Positions 53,340-64,000 of a DNA stretch of 64,000 nucleotides are shown here, piece by piece (position 1 is the first letter of the stretch; the number at the start of each line of letters is the position of its first letter). A program made the translations under genes and the position numbers. The stretch spans positions 1,116,001 through 1,180,000 of the forward strand of contig NZ_JAEPWM010000001.1 in assembly GCF_016654015.1 (NCBI RefSeq). Direction: 5' to 3'. Below the pieces are notes generated by a model. It was not told the DNA's origin. It searched no databases and was given only the letters and a program-made list of their open reading frames with translations. Source of the DNA: Ramlibacter ginsenosidimutans (lineage in GTDB: Bacteria; Pseudomonadota; Gammaproteobacteria; Burkholderiales; Burkholderiaceae_C).

Positions 53340-54256
53340 ATGGCCGTTCGGCTCGACGACATCGACTACTTCCTGGCCGTCGCGCGGCATGGGCAGGCAC
53401 GCCGCGCCGCCTCCGAACTGGGCGTGTCGCAGCCCGCGGTGACCAAGGGGCTGCAGCGGCTGGAGAAGGAACTGGGGTTCCCGCTGTTCGAGCGCAGCGT
53501 GCGCGGCATGCGGCTCACGCCGGTGGCCGAGCAGTTCCGCGAGCGCACGCAGGCGCTGCGCGCGAGCCTGGGCGATGCGATCAAGGAAGCGGCGGACCTG
53601 CACCTGGGCGCCATGGGCACCTTGCGCGTGGGCGTGTCGCCGCTGTATGCGCAGCGCCTGTTCGTGCCCGCCTGCTTGCAGCTGCACCGCGACCGGCCCG
53701 CCGCGCGCATGCGCGTGATGATCAACCTGAACGACGCCTTGCTCGCCGCCCTGCGCCTGGGCGACCTGGACCTCACGATCAACGCGCTGCCGGGCACGCT
53801 GCCGGAGGACCTGCACGCGCTGCCGCTGATGGACGACGCGCTGCGGCTGGTCGTGCGCGAAGGCCATCCCCTGCTCGCGCGCCGCCGCCTCAAGCTGCAG
53901 GACCTGGTGGATGCGGAGTGGCTGCTGCCCGGCCCCGGTGTCGCCGCCCGCCGCAGCGTTGAAGGCCGGTTGGCCGAAGCGGGCCTGCCGCCGCCGCGCG
54001 TGGCCGTGGAGGTGAGCAACACGGTCGCCCAGCTCTCGCGGCTGCTGCTGCAAAGCGACCTGGTCGCGCTCTGAGCGAATCGCAGCTCGAAGGCCCCACG
54101 GGCGAGGGACTGGTGCCCCTGCCGATGAACGAGGCGCGCTTTCAGCGCAGCGTGGGCGTGCTCACGCGCAAGGGCGTCGTGCTGCCGCCGCTGGCGCAGC
54201 GCTTCGTGGAGTTGCTGCGCGATGGCGGTGGCGGAAAGCGGCGGAAGGAACGTTGA
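53340..54256 (+). pseudogene. LysR-family regulator disrupted by a frameshift
   Basis: The winged helix (RLDDIDYFLAVARHGQARRAASELGVSQPAVTKGLQRLE) and most of the effector domain are intact to residue 244, where TGA stops the frame at 54072-54074. In the -1 frame from 54071 the rest of a LysR C-terminus reads on (LSESQLEGPTGEG to RKGVVLPPLAQRFVELLRD) to TGA at 54254-54256. Loss of two bases in GCGCT(GC)CTGAGC would explain it. The truncated protein may be inactive. It is divergent from the ligase/dehydrogenase/Bug operon, its expected target. A sequencing error is possible. Confidence 0.75.
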
Positions 54257-54324
54257 GGCGAAGCGCTAGTGTTCGCTGGGGCACACGCCCGGCCACGGAC
54301 ACCGATGCATTGCGCGCTGCCTTC

Positions 54325-54433
54325 GTAGGCTGGCGCCGGCCACAGGCCGGCGGACGGTGAGCGGCAGCGAACCCCAGCTTGCCAGCGAGCGGTCGTGGAT
54401 TGCTGGGGTTCGCTCCGCTCACCGCCAGCCTAC
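54325..54433. repeat. Palindromic intergenic repeat, copy 2
   Basis: A 109-bp inverted repeat starts GTAGGCTGGCG, has GGTGAGCG and GCGAACCCCAGC on the left and GCTGGGGTTCGCT and CGCCAGCCTAC on the right. It is related to the repeats at 3148 and 58458 and lies between convergent genes. Confidence 0.75.
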
Positions 54434-54454
54434 AGTGCGCCGCGCCCGCCCGCC

Positions 54455-54784
54455 CTACCAGCCCAGGCCGAAGCGCAGCGCCAGCATCACGCCCGTGCCG
54501 CAGACGATGGTGCCGAACAGGTCGCGCCGGCGCATGTAGAACAACAGGCCGGCCGCCGCGCCGAAGATGCGCGCGTCACGCCAGGTGTGGATCAGGTGGC
54601 CTTGCGTCATCACGATCTCCGGCGCGACGACGGCGGCCAGCGCCGCGATGGGCGCGTAGCGCAGTCCTTCGCGCAACCACTCGGGCATCGGCAGGTCCTG
54701 CTGCGGCAGCAGGAAGAAGGCGCGGAACAACAGCGTCACGGCGCCCATGCCCAGGATGGTGAAGAAGATGTGGAGATGACTCAT
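54455..54784 (-). CDS. azlD: AzlD-family branched-chain amino-acid transport protein
   Basis: The 109-residue protein has four hydrophobic helices with the conserved GMGAVTLLFRAFFLL and LRYAPIAALAAVVAPEI segments of AzlD. It forms the small subunit of the AzlC/AzlD exporter for branched-chain amino acids. AzlC is 15 bp upstream on the same strand. Confidence 0.9.
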   Translation of the reverse strand: MSHLHIFFTILGMGAVTLLFRAFFLLPQQDLPMPEWLREGLRYAPIAALAAVVAPEIVMTQGHLIHTWRDARIFGAAAGLLFYMRRRDLFGTIVCGTGVMLALRFGLGW

Positions 54785-54799
54785 GCGGGTGCGGCGCGT

Positions 54800-55543
54800 T
54801 CAGCTCGCAGCCTTGGGCCGCGCGTGCTGTGCCAGCACGCCGATCGCCACCGCGGCGCAGATCGCCACCACGATGTTCAGGCGCAGCGGCAGCCCGTATG
54901 CGGCGACTGCGGCAGCCGCTGCCACGATCCCCGCGATCCAGGTCGAGCGGGTGCGCAGCAGGCTGCACGCGAGCGCCAGCAAGGCCATCGTCCCCGCGAA
55001 GCCGATGCCCCACTCGGGCGGGATCGCGTGGCCGGCGACGATGCCGGCGATCACCGATGCCTGCCATGCGACGTAGGTCACGATGGCCGCACCCCAGAAG
55101 TAGTCCACCTGTCCCGGCTGGCGGCGGGGCTCGGGATAGCGGCGCAGGAACAGCGCGAACAGCGTGTCGCCCATGAAGTAGCTCAGGCGCACGCGCTTGC
55201 CGCGCGGCAGGTGCGAGAAGTACGGCCGGTACTGGTAGCTGAAAACCAGGAAGCGCAGGTTCACGCAGGCGACGGTCGCCCACACCACCCACATCGGCGC
55301 ATCGCCCGCGATCAGGGGCAGCGCTGCGACCTGCGACGAACCGGCCGACACCAGCACGGACATCAGGATCGCCAGCGGGATGCCCATGCCGCTCTTGGAC
55401 ATCGCCACGCCCGCGACCAGTCCCCAGGCCGCGATGCCGACGGCCAGGGGCCGGCAGTCGCGCGCGCCTTGCCGGAACATCGGCCGGCGCGCAGCCGCCC
55501 GCATCCTCACGTGCATCCGCGCGAAGCGGTTCCTTGCGTCCAC
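54800..55543 (-). CDS. azlC: AzlC-family branched-chain amino-acid exporter subunit
   Basis: The 247-residue membrane protein has seven to eight helices and the AzlC pattern GLVAGVAMSKSGMGIPLAILMSVLVSAGSSQVAAL and LRFLVFSYQYRPYF. Together with AzlD it exports branched-chain amino acids or analogues such as azaleucine. It begins at GTG 55543; an ATG at 55516 is possible. Confidence 0.9.
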   Translation of the reverse strand: MDARNRFARMHVRMRAAARRPMFRQGARDCRPLAVGIAAWGLVAGVAMSKSGMGIPLAILMSVLVSAGSSQVAALPLIAGDAPMWVVWATVACVNLRFLVFSYQYRPYFSHLPRGKRVRLSYFMGDTLFALFLRRYPEPRRQPGQVDYFWGAAIVTYVAWQASVIAGIVAGHAIPPEWGIGFAGTMALLALACSLLRTRSTWIAGIVAAAAAVAAYGLPLRLNIVVAICAAVAIGVLAQHARPKAAS

Positions 55544-55615
55544 TGTCTCCCCCTGCGGACGCGATTGTCCACTACGCAGGCCGTCGACACGCTTGCAAGG
55601 CGCGTCCTGTTACCG

Positions 55616-56068
55616 TCAGCGCGAGTGCCCTGCGCTGGCCAGCGCTTCGGACAGGCAGTTGTCTTCCGCCTCGTCGCGTGCCAGGTTCAGCGGCTTGGCG
55701 CGCTCGTCCGGCAGGGTGCAGTCCGGCGAGTCGTCCGGCGCCGGCGCGTCCGCAGCGCACACCGGATCGGCCGGCCTGCTGCTGCCGGCCGGGGGCGCGG
55801 TGCATGCGAGCCGGCGCTGGCGCTGCTCCGCGGCGACCACCGCGCAGGCGCTGGCCCAGTACTCGTCGTGGATGTTCGCGGCGTTCTCGCGGCACCAGTC
55901 GAACGCGCGGCGCGCGCTGGTGCCCGGCGCCGGCAGCACGTGGCGCACGGGCGCGGGCAGCGCCGCCGCGCGCCACCAGGTCCGCGCGTGGTCGAGGGCA
56001 GCGTAATGCGCAGCGATGCACGCCAGCAGGATCGCTGCCGCGGTGCCGGGGTGGTCGCGGAGGTGCAT
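55616..56068 (-). CDS. Hypothetical protein with N-terminal membrane anchor
   Basis: The 150-residue protein has one hydrophobic stretch (TAAAILLACIAAHYAAL, residues 9-25) and a Cys-containing polar remainder. Motifs: FDWCRENAANIHDEYWASAC and DCTLPDERAKPLNLARDEAEDNCL. I do not recognise a family. It lies 72 bp upstream of azlC on the same strand. Coding is likely from its ATG and codon use, but the annotation has little other support. Confidence 0.55.
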   Translation of the reverse strand: MHLRDHPGTAAAILLACIAAHYAALDHARTWWRAAALPAPVRHVLPAPGTSARRAFDWCRENAANIHDEYWASACAVVAAEQRQRRLACTAPPAGSSRPADPVCAADAPAPDDSPDCTLPDERAKPLNLARDEAEDNCLSEALASAGHSR

Positions 56069-56245
56069 GCGCGGGCGTGCAGCCGTGGTGCTTCATGCTA
56101 CTTCCGGGCGGCCGCGCGCGGGGGCAGGCCGGCGTCCCCGGGCACCGGTTGACACCCGTCAAGTAGGACTCTCGGCCCACTGTGCGGGCCGGTCGTCCGG
56201 TGCCATGCTCGGCTTGGGGCGCAGCCGCTGCGCCAGGAGCTTCCC

Positions 56246-57379
56246 ATGGATGATTTGACCCGGCTTGTCCCCGAGCGCGAACCGCAGGCGCCCCGCAGCC
56301 TGCTCGAGGTCCTGATCCGTGCCGCGCTGATCCTGGTCATGGCGGTGCTGTGCTACCAGGTGTTCGCGCCCTTCCTCGTGTTGATGGAATGGGCGCTGAT
56401 CCTGTCGGTCACCCTCTACCCGCTGCACCAGCGGCTGGCCCGGCACATGGGCGGACGGCAGGGCTGGGCGGCGACGCTGATCGCGCTGCTCGGCATCCTG
56501 GTGATCGTGGTGCCGGCAGCGGTGCTGGTGAATTCGATGGGCGACTCGGTGCACCGCATCATCAGCGACGTGCAGCAGAACAAGCTGGAGATCCCGCCCC
56601 CGCGCGCCCGCATCGCCGAGGTGCCCATCATCGGCCCCCGCATCCACGCGGCGTGGCAGGCCGCGTACGACGACCTGCCCTCGTTCGTGCAGAGCCTGCA
56701 GCCCAAGATCGGCAACCTGGCCAGGGCGACCATCGCGATGGTCGCGGCCATCGGCGGCGATATCCTGAAATTCGTCGCCGCCTACATCATTGCGGGCATC
56801 GTCATGGCGTTCGGCAGCGGCGGCGCCACCGCGTCCCGGGCGATCTTCGCGCGGGTGTTCGGGCCGGAGCGCGGGATGGAACTCGCGCGCCTGTCCGTGG
56901 CGACCATCCGCGCCGTCGCCCAGGGCGTGATCGGCATCGCCTTCGTGCAGGCCCTCGCCGTCGGCCTCGCCCTGCTCGTCGCGAGGGTGCCGCTGGCGGG
57001 CGTGCTCGCGGGCGTCGTGCTGGTGCTGGGCATTGCCCAGGTCCCGGCGCTCATCGTGACGCTGCCCGCCATCGGCTACATCTGGTGGAGCGGCGACTAC
57101 AGCACGGGCGCCGCGACGGGCTATACGGTGCTGCTCGTGCTGGTGGGCATGGTGGACAACGTGCTCAAGCCGCTGTTGCTGGGGCGCGGTGTCGACGTGC
57201 CGATGCCGGTGATCCTGATCGGCGCGCTGGGCGGCATGGCCACCGCCGGCATCCTCGGCCTGTTCGTCGGCGCGACCTTGCTGGCGCTGGGCTACAAGGT
57301 CTTCATGGGCTGGGTGCACGAGGCTGCGGAGCCCGACCTGGCCTTGCCCGTCGTCGAGGAACCGCCCGCGGCGAGCTGA
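56246..57379 (+). CDS. AI-2E family transporter (YdiK/PerM-like)
   Basis: The 377-residue membrane protein has eight helices with the family halves: VLMEWALILSVTLYPLHQRL at the start and ALGGMATAGILGLFVGATLLALGYK at the end. Members export AI-2, act as Na+/H+ antiporters, or are PerM permeases; sequence cannot decide. CCAGGAGC precedes the ATG at 56246. The 177 bp upstream hold no gene I can support. Confidence 0.9.
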   Translation: MDDLTRLVPEREPQAPRSLLEVLIRAALILVMAVLCYQVFAPFLVLMEWALILSVTLYPLHQRLARHMGGRQGWAATLIALLGILVIVVPAAVLVNSMGDSVHRIISDVQQNKLEIPPPRARIAEVPIIGPRIHAAWQAAYDDLPSFVQSLQPKIGNLARATIAMVAAIGGDILKFVAAYIIAGIVMAFGSGGATASRAIFARVFGPERGMELARLSVATIRAVAQGVIGIAFVQALAVGLALLVARVPLAGVLAGVVLVLGIAQVPALIVTLPAIGYIWWSGDYSTGAATGYTVLLVLVGMVDNVLKPLLLGRGVDVPMPVILIGALGGMATAGILGLFVGATLLALGYKVFMGWVHEAAEPDLALPVVEEPPAAS

Positions 57380-57480
57380 GGCGCGCCGGTCGCGCGCGAA
57401 GGGATTCGCAGGGCGAACCCCGATGCGGCGCGCGCGCGGCCGTGCCCAGAATGGGCCGACTCCACCCCAAGGACCGGTCC

Positions 57481-58449
57481 ATGCGCAGTCGCCTCGCCCT
57501 TGTCCTGTTCGCCCTGGCGGTCGCGTTCGGATGCGTGTCGGCGCGTGCGGACGCGTATCCCGTCCGCCCGATCAAGCTCGTCGTGCCGTTCGCGCCCGGC
57601 GGCTTCACGGACGTGGTGGCGCGCATCCTGGGCGACAAGCTCGGGGCTTCGCTCGGCCAGCCCTTCGTGATCGAAAACCGGCCGGGCGCGGGCTCCACCA
57701 TCGGCAGCGACGCAGTGGCGAAGGCGCCGCCCGATGGCTACACGCTGCTGATGGTCTCCAGCACGCACGTCATCAGCCCGTGGATCTACAAGAGCCTGCC
57801 CTACGATCCGATCAAGAGCTTCACGGCCGTGGGCAAGCTGGTCGACTCCGCCTACGTGCTGCTGGTCAATCCGAAGCTGCCGGTGCAGAACGTGCAGGAG
57901 TTCGTCGCGTACGCCAAGGCGCATCCGCAGGACGTCCACTACGCCTCCTCGGGCAACGGCAGCGCGCAGCACCTCATGGGCGGCATGTTCGCCACGATGA
58001 CGGGCGCGCCCCTGAAGCACGTGCCTTACCGGGGCAGCAACGCCGCGGCGCAGGACCTGGTCGCCGGCGTCGTCGAGAGCAGCTTCGCCGGCCTCACCAA
58101 CGCGCTGCCGCAAGTGCAGCAGGGCCGGCTGCGCGCGCTGGCGGTGACCACGGCGAAACGCGCACCGCAGTTGCCCGACGTGCCCTCGCTGCAGGAGGCC
58201 GGCGTGGCGGGCTACGACGCCTCCGTCTGGCTGGCCCTGCTGGCCCCGGCCGGCACCCCGCCCGAGGTGGTCACGCGGCTGAACACCGAGATCGCCAAGG
58301 TCCTGGCGCAGCCCGACACGCAGAAGGCGCTGTTCGCGGCAGGCGTCGAGGCCGCTCCCTCGACGCCCGAGGCCATGCAAGCCTATCTCGTGGAGGAGCT
58401 CGCGCGCTGGGGCAAGGTGGTCAAGGACGCGGGCATCCGGATCGAGTGA
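57481..58449 (+). CDS. Bug-family tripartite tricarboxylate transporter substrate-binding protein
   Basis: The 322-residue exported protein has a signal peptide (FGCVSARADA) and the Bug pattern: YPVRPIKLVVPFAPGGFTDVVARI, QPFVIENRPGAGSTIGSD, HVPYRGSNAAAQDLVAGVV and ALAVTTAKRAPQLPDVPSLQE. AAGGA lies seven bases before the ATG. It is unlinked to TctAB. Related to but distinct from the Bug protein at 49419. Confidence 0.93.
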   Translation: MRSRLALVLFALAVAFGCVSARADAYPVRPIKLVVPFAPGGFTDVVARILGDKLGASLGQPFVIENRPGAGSTIGSDAVAKAPPDGYTLLMVSSTHVISPWIYKSLPYDPIKSFTAVGKLVDSAYVLLVNPKLPVQNVQEFVAYAKAHPQDVHYASSGNGSAQHLMGGMFATMTGAPLKHVPYRGSNAAAQDLVAGVVESSFAGLTNALPQVQQGRLRALAVTTAKRAPQLPDVPSLQEAGVAGYDASVWLALLAPAGTPPEVVTRLNTEIAKVLAQPDTQKALFAAGVEAAPSTPEAMQAYLVEELARWGKVVKDAGIRIE

Positions 58450-58457
58450 GCGGGTCG

Positions 58458-58540
58458 GGTGCGGAGGCGCAGCCCAACCCCAGCTTGCTGCGCGACGCCG
58501 GATCGCTGGGGTTCGCTCGCGCTCACCGCCAGCCTACGAA
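58458..58540. repeat. Palindromic intergenic repeat, copy 3 (shorter)
   Basis: The right arm GCTGGGGTTCGC, then GCTCACCGCCAGCCTACGA, is full length. The left arm (GAGGCGCAGCC, AACCCCAGC) lacks the outer TAGGCTGG. The copy lies between convergent genes, like the repeats at 3148 and 54325. Confidence 0.7.
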
Positions 58541-58591
58541 GCCCACGGGACGCGGCGCGGCCCGCGCCCTTCTGCGGCGACAGCGCCGCGC

Positions 58592-59539
58592 CTAGCCGTA
58601 CACCTGCGCCGGCTCCGTGAAGAACGCGTGCAGGATGTGATAGACGTTGTAGTAGTTCTTCTGCTGGAAGCTCGCGTGCGAGATGCCGCGCATCACGCTG
58701 AACTGCTTGTCCTGGTTGGGCAGCTTCAGGAAGAACGCGATCAGGTCTTCGATGCTCGCGATGCCGTCGTGCTCGCCGCGCATCACGATGGTCGCGGCCT
58801 GGATCTTCGCCGGGTCTACCACCGGCAGCTTGGCGCACATGTCCACGTAGGTGCCGGTCGGCATCGAGTTGTCCAGCGTCAGGATGGCCTGTGCGAAGGC
58901 GTCGATGACGCGGTCCTCCGCCGTGCCCGGGTGGTCGCGGTTGAAGATGCTGTAGACGAAGTCGCGGTCGATGTTGCGGCGGTTGCTGCCGGTCCATTCG
59001 GCCATGCGCTCGCGCCGCTTGGCGAGCGTGGGGCTGCCCTCGCCCGTCCACACGAACGCGTCGAGCGCGAGCCGCGCCACCCGCCCGGGATGGCGCTGCG
59101 CGAACAGCGCCGCCTTCAGGGCGCCGGAGGAGATGCCGTACAGCATCAGTTGCTGCGAGCGCGCGCGCGGCAGGATGTACTCGGTGGCCGCGGCCAGGTC
59201 GTCGGCGCCGTTGGCGATGTCGAAGTTGATGTTGCGGTGCTTGCTGGAGCGGCCGTAGCCTTCGTTGTCCATCGTCCACGTGTCGAAGCCGCGCGCGCGG
59301 AACCAGTCCATCGCCGACGAGTCCGGCCGGCCGGGCACCGACAGGTCGAAGGTGGGCTGCGAAGCCATGGACGATCCGTGCACGAACAGGATGGTCCCGC
59401 GGAAGGGCACGTCCGCTGCGGCAGGCTTGTGCCACAGGAACAGGTCGACCTCTCCGTTCAGCCGGGTCGTCCAGTGTTCCTGGCCGCCGCTCCAGCGGAC
59501 GTCGAACCCGGGCAGGCCGGAGGAATGGTCGGTGGGCAT
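58592..59539 (-). CDS. Alpha/beta hydrolase
   Basis: The 315-residue protein has the oxyanion-hole start ILFVHGSSMASQP, the nucleophile elbow YGISSGALKAAL (GxSxG), a late acid in RGEHDG and the histidine in GISHASF. The family is diverse (esterases, lactonases, epoxide hydrolases) and the substrate is not evident. CAGGAGAC precedes the ATG at 59539; a longer reading to 59602 lacks support. Confidence 0.85.
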   Translation of the reverse strand: MPTDHSSGLPGFDVRWSGGQEHWTTRLNGEVDLFLWHKPAAADVPFRGTILFVHGSSMASQPTFDLSVPGRPDSSAMDWFRARGFDTWTMDNEGYGRSSKHRNINFDIANGADDLAAATEYILPRARSQQLMLYGISSGALKAALFAQRHPGRVARLALDAFVWTGEGSPTLAKRRERMAEWTGSNRRNIDRDFVYSIFNRDHPGTAEDRVIDAFAQAILTLDNSMPTGTYVDMCAKLPVVDPAKIQAATIVMRGEHDGIASIEDLIAFFLKLPNQDKQFSVMRGISHASFQQKNYYNVYHILHAFFTEPAQVYG

Positions 59540-59624
59540 GCGGTCTCCTGGTTGTCGCTGGGTCCAGCGCCGCATCTTCGCGGCTGGAAGCGCAGCAGAC
59601 AAGGGCTGCGCGTGAACAATCCGT

Positions 59625-61981
<2,357 letters not shown>

Positions 61982-61985
<4 letters not shown>

Positions 61986-62404
61986 CGAGCGCCTCCGTCG
62001 TTCTTGCGCAGCCGCAGGATCACGCAGCCGTCGGCGACCTCGGGCTCCTGCAACTGCAGGCCGCGCGAAGGCAGCGCGATGCGCCGCTCGAAGCGGCCAT
62101 AGGGAATCTCGAGATGGCGCACGCGCAGGCCGGAGCCGGCCAGCGGCAGCGGCCGCACGCCGCGCACGAGCAGCGTGCCGCCCTCGCTGCGCACTTCCAT
62201 GCGCTCGGGGCGCACGCCGGGCATGGCGAGCACCACCACCACCTCGCGCTCGTCCTCGAACACGTCGGCCGGCGGTTCCCACACCACCTCCGCGGGCTGC
62301 GTCGCGACCGCGCGGAAGAACTGGCGGTGCATGCGCTCGGCCTGCTCGATCAGGTCGCAGGCCTGCGACCACATCCAGCCCGAGGAGTCGGTGCGGTGTG
62401 CCAT
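61982..62404 (-). CDS. Hsp20/alpha-crystallin small heat-shock protein
   Basis: The 140-residue protein has an alpha-crystallin domain: PPADVFEDEREVVVVLAMPGV, then VRSEGGTLLVRGVR, then PYGRFERRIALP. It is an ATP-independent holdase. An N-terminal SSGWMWSQACDLIEQAERMHRQFF region is typical. It overlaps lon by four bases and lies six bases after the SRPBCC gene, forming an operon that can hold, then degrade, damaged proteins. Confidence 0.9.
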
Positions 62405-62410
62405 TCCGCC

Positions 62411-62983
62411 TCAGTGCTGGACCACGCCGCCTTCGATCGAGCCGCGCCAGCCGCCGGTCTCGCTGCCTTGCGACTCGATCATCTTCTTGAAGTTGGCGAG
62501 GTTGCGCTGCGCCTCCATCTTCACGGCGCCCAGCGCATCGGCGATCTTCTCGTTCATGCTCTCGGGGCCGTACACCATGCGCAGCGTCACGCGCGAGCGG
62601 TCCTCGCGCACCTTGTCGAAGGTGACCACGCCCATGTTCAGCGGGCCGCTGGTGCTGCGCCAGGCGATGCGCTGGTCGGGAATCTGCTCGGTGATCTCGG
62701 CGTCCCACTGCTTGGGCTTGCCGGCCACCTTGGCGTTCCAGTGCAGGTGCGTGTCGTCGACCTGCTGCACCTGCTGCACGCTGGACATGAAGCGCGGGAA
62801 GTCCTCGAACTGGGTCCACTGGTCATAGGCAGTGCGCACGGGCACGTCGACTTCGCACGACACTTCCACCTCCGAGAGATGGCCGCGGCCGCGGTAGCCG
62901 GAGCCGCTGTTCGTCTTCATCTTGCGCGCCAACATCACGCCACCGTAGATCACGGCGGCAAGGGTCACGAGTCTGCCGAGCAT
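62411..62983 (-). CDS. SRPBCC (polyketide cyclase/dehydrase) protein with membrane anchor
   Basis: The 190-residue protein has an N-terminal hydrophobic helix (MLGRLVTLAAVIYGGVMLAR) and then the cyclase/dehydrase pattern: VEVSCEVDVPVRTAYDQWTQFEDFPRFMSSVQQVQQVDD, then HWNAKVAGKPKQWDAEI. It may sense or carry a lipid at the membrane. It is the first gene of the lon-hsp20 unit. The ATG at 62983 was preferred over earlier in-frame starts because the membrane anchor begins there. Confidence 0.82.
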   Translation of the reverse strand: MLGRLVTLAAVIYGGVMLARKMKTNSGSGYRGRGHLSEVEVSCEVDVPVRTAYDQWTQFEDFPRFMSSVQQVQQVDDTHLHWNAKVAGKPKQWDAEITEQIPDQRIAWRSTSGPLNMGVVTFDKVREDRSRVTLRMVYGPESMNEKIADALGAVKMEAQRNLANFKKMIESQGSETGGWRGSIEGGVVQH

Positions 62984-63177
62984 GGCGAGTCCTCTCTGCT
63001 GGATGAATGGGGATGCCTGCCACTGTTGCACGCCGGCGCCTCTACGGTTTGTAGGAAGTCGACGACAGGGGCGAACGCGAACTCAGGCGCGCCAGCGACC
63101 GCAACGCAAACCCTGCACGGGGACCATGAGACCTTCGTCCACTACGACGCCGGCGGCGGAGCCTCGACAGTGGCGCC

Positions 63178-64000
63178 ATGTCACGCCTCATCCTCCTGCT
63201 CGCGGCGCTCTGCCTGGCTCCTTCCCTGGTCTTCGCGCAGGCGCCCGCGCCGACCGACAGCCGTCTGCAGAAGGTGCAGGCCACCCGCACCATTACGCTG
63301 GCCTACCGCCCCGATGCCCTGCCGTTCTCCTTCGAGGACACGGACAGGAAGCCGGCCGGCTACACCGTCGACCTGTGCCGCGCGGTCGTCGCGGGCATCG
63401 AACGCCAGCTGGGTGTCGGGCCCCTGCAGGTGAAGTGGGTGCCGGTGACCGTGCAGACGCGCTTCACCGCGCTGGCCAGCGGGCAGGCCGACATGGAATG
63501 CGGTGCGACCACGGTCACGCTGGGGCGCATGAAGGAGGTGGGCTTCTCATCGCTGATCTTCCTGGAGGGCACCGGCCTGCTGGTGCTGAAGTCCACGCCC
63601 GGCTATTCGCTGTCCGCGCTGGCCGGCAAGAAGATCGGCGTGATCCGCGGCACCAGCAACGAGCGCGCGCTGAACGACGCGCTGCGAACCATGCTGGTGT
63701 CGGCGACCGTGCTGCCGCTGCAGTCGCGCGAGGAAGGACTGGCGCAGCTGGAGGCGCATGCCATCGACGCCATCGCCAGCGACCGCGTGCTGCTGCTCGG
63801 GCTCGCCTCGCAGGCGAAGGACCCGACCGGCACCGTGCTGCTTGCCGATGCGCTCTCCTACGAGCCCTACGCCATCACGCTGCCGCGCGGCGACTGGGCG
63901 CTGCAGCAGGCCGTGAATGCGGCGCTGGCGCAGGTCTACTCCGGCGGCGCCGTGCGCGAGATCTACAAGCGCTGGTTCGCCGGACTGGGGGATCCCAGTC
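63178..64000 (+). CDS. Amino-acid ABC transporter substrate-binding protein (partial)
   Basis: The reading frame is open to the window end (274 codons). It has a signal peptide (APSLVFAQAP, about residue 21) and the SBP_bac_3 pattern: TITLAYRPDALPFSFEDTD, AGYTVDLCRAVV, then QADMECGATTVTLGRMKEVGFSS and KKIGVIRGTSNERALND. It captures a polar amino acid or similar cation in the periplasm. The end, YKRWFAGLGDPS, is near the usual C-terminus, so only few residues are likely lost. Permease and ATPase genes may follow outside the window. Confidence 0.88.
   Translation, partial: MSRLILLLAALCLAPSLVFAQAPAPTDSRLQKVQATRTITLAYRPDALPFSFEDTDRKPAGYTVDLCRAVVAGIERQLGVGPLQVKWVPVTVQTRFTALASGQADMECGATTVTLGRMKEVGFSSLIFLEGTGLLVLKSTPGYSLSALAGKKIGVIRGTSNERALNDALRTMLVSATVLPLQSREEGLAQLEAHAIDAIASDRVLLLGLASQAKDPTGTVLLADALSYEPYAITLPRGDWALQQAVNAALAQVYSGGAVREIYKRWFAGLGDPS

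Overview
The window is GC-rich, densely coding DNA from a free-living betaproteobacterium, most likely Burkholderiales/Comamonadaceae (Ramlibacter/Variovorax-like). This rests on Bug-type tricarboxylate-transporter binding proteins, the mnmG-rsmG-LysE-parA-hydrolase-parB order, an acetoacetyl-CoA synthetase of the polyhydroxyalkanoate-degrader type, and a Cu(I)-type CueR/CopA/CopZ unit. I saw no prophage, insertion sequence, CRISPR array, rRNA or tRNA gene.

Layout. 0-13.9 kb is mixed metabolism: DMT exporter, Rieske oxygenase with LysR, acetoacetyl-CoA synthetase, cyclase-family hydrolase, uracil permease, thioesterase, cobalamin adenosyltransferase, EF-hand protein, D-lactate/glycolate-type FAD oxidase, and a GntR regulator with MmgE/PrpD. 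13.9-22 kb is one minus-strand run for tRNA modification, rRNA methylation and chromosome partition (mnmG, rsmG, LysE exporter, parA, RBBP9-like hydrolase, parB), ending in a TPR/O-GlcNAc-transferase-like protein. Three parS sites lie inside mnmG and rsmG. 22-29.8 kb holds redox and small-molecule enzymes: FMN reductase, Crp regulator, HD protein plus class II aldolase, transglutaminase, AsmA, GST, Old Yellow Enzyme and hemerythrin. 29.9-35.9 kb is copper and envelope stress: CopA, CopZ, CueR, a Spy-like His-rich protein, two paralogous secreted proteins and a PagL-like lipid A deacylase. 36-39.1 kb is a membrane-lipid operon (EEP phosphatase, ClsB, YbhN). 39.2-43 kb has a split DUF4130/UdgX pair and minCDE.

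43-49.4 kb carries small stress proteins, a 449-bp gene-free stretch that resembles a replication origin (DnaA-trio-like repeat, GC-rich spacer, DnaA boxes), an MFS exporter, and a DUF4142/cupredoxin/ECF-sigma operon. 49.4-54.3 kb is an acyl-CoA ligase/acyl-CoA dehydrogenase/Bug-protein operon beside a frameshifted LysR gene. 54.4-64 kb holds AzlCD, an AI-2E family transporter, a second Bug protein, an alpha/beta hydrolase, a second-copy-type Lon with Hsp20 and an SRPBCC protein, and the start of a solute-binding protein cut by the window edge. Three related palindromic intergenic repeats sit at 3.15, 54.3 and 58.5 kb.

The partition operon, parS sites, min operon and origin-like stretch within about 32 kb suggest an origin-proximal region of the chromosome, although no dnaA is present. 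Many genes have several possible starts; I chose between them by Shine-Dalgarno spacing, promoter position and family length.
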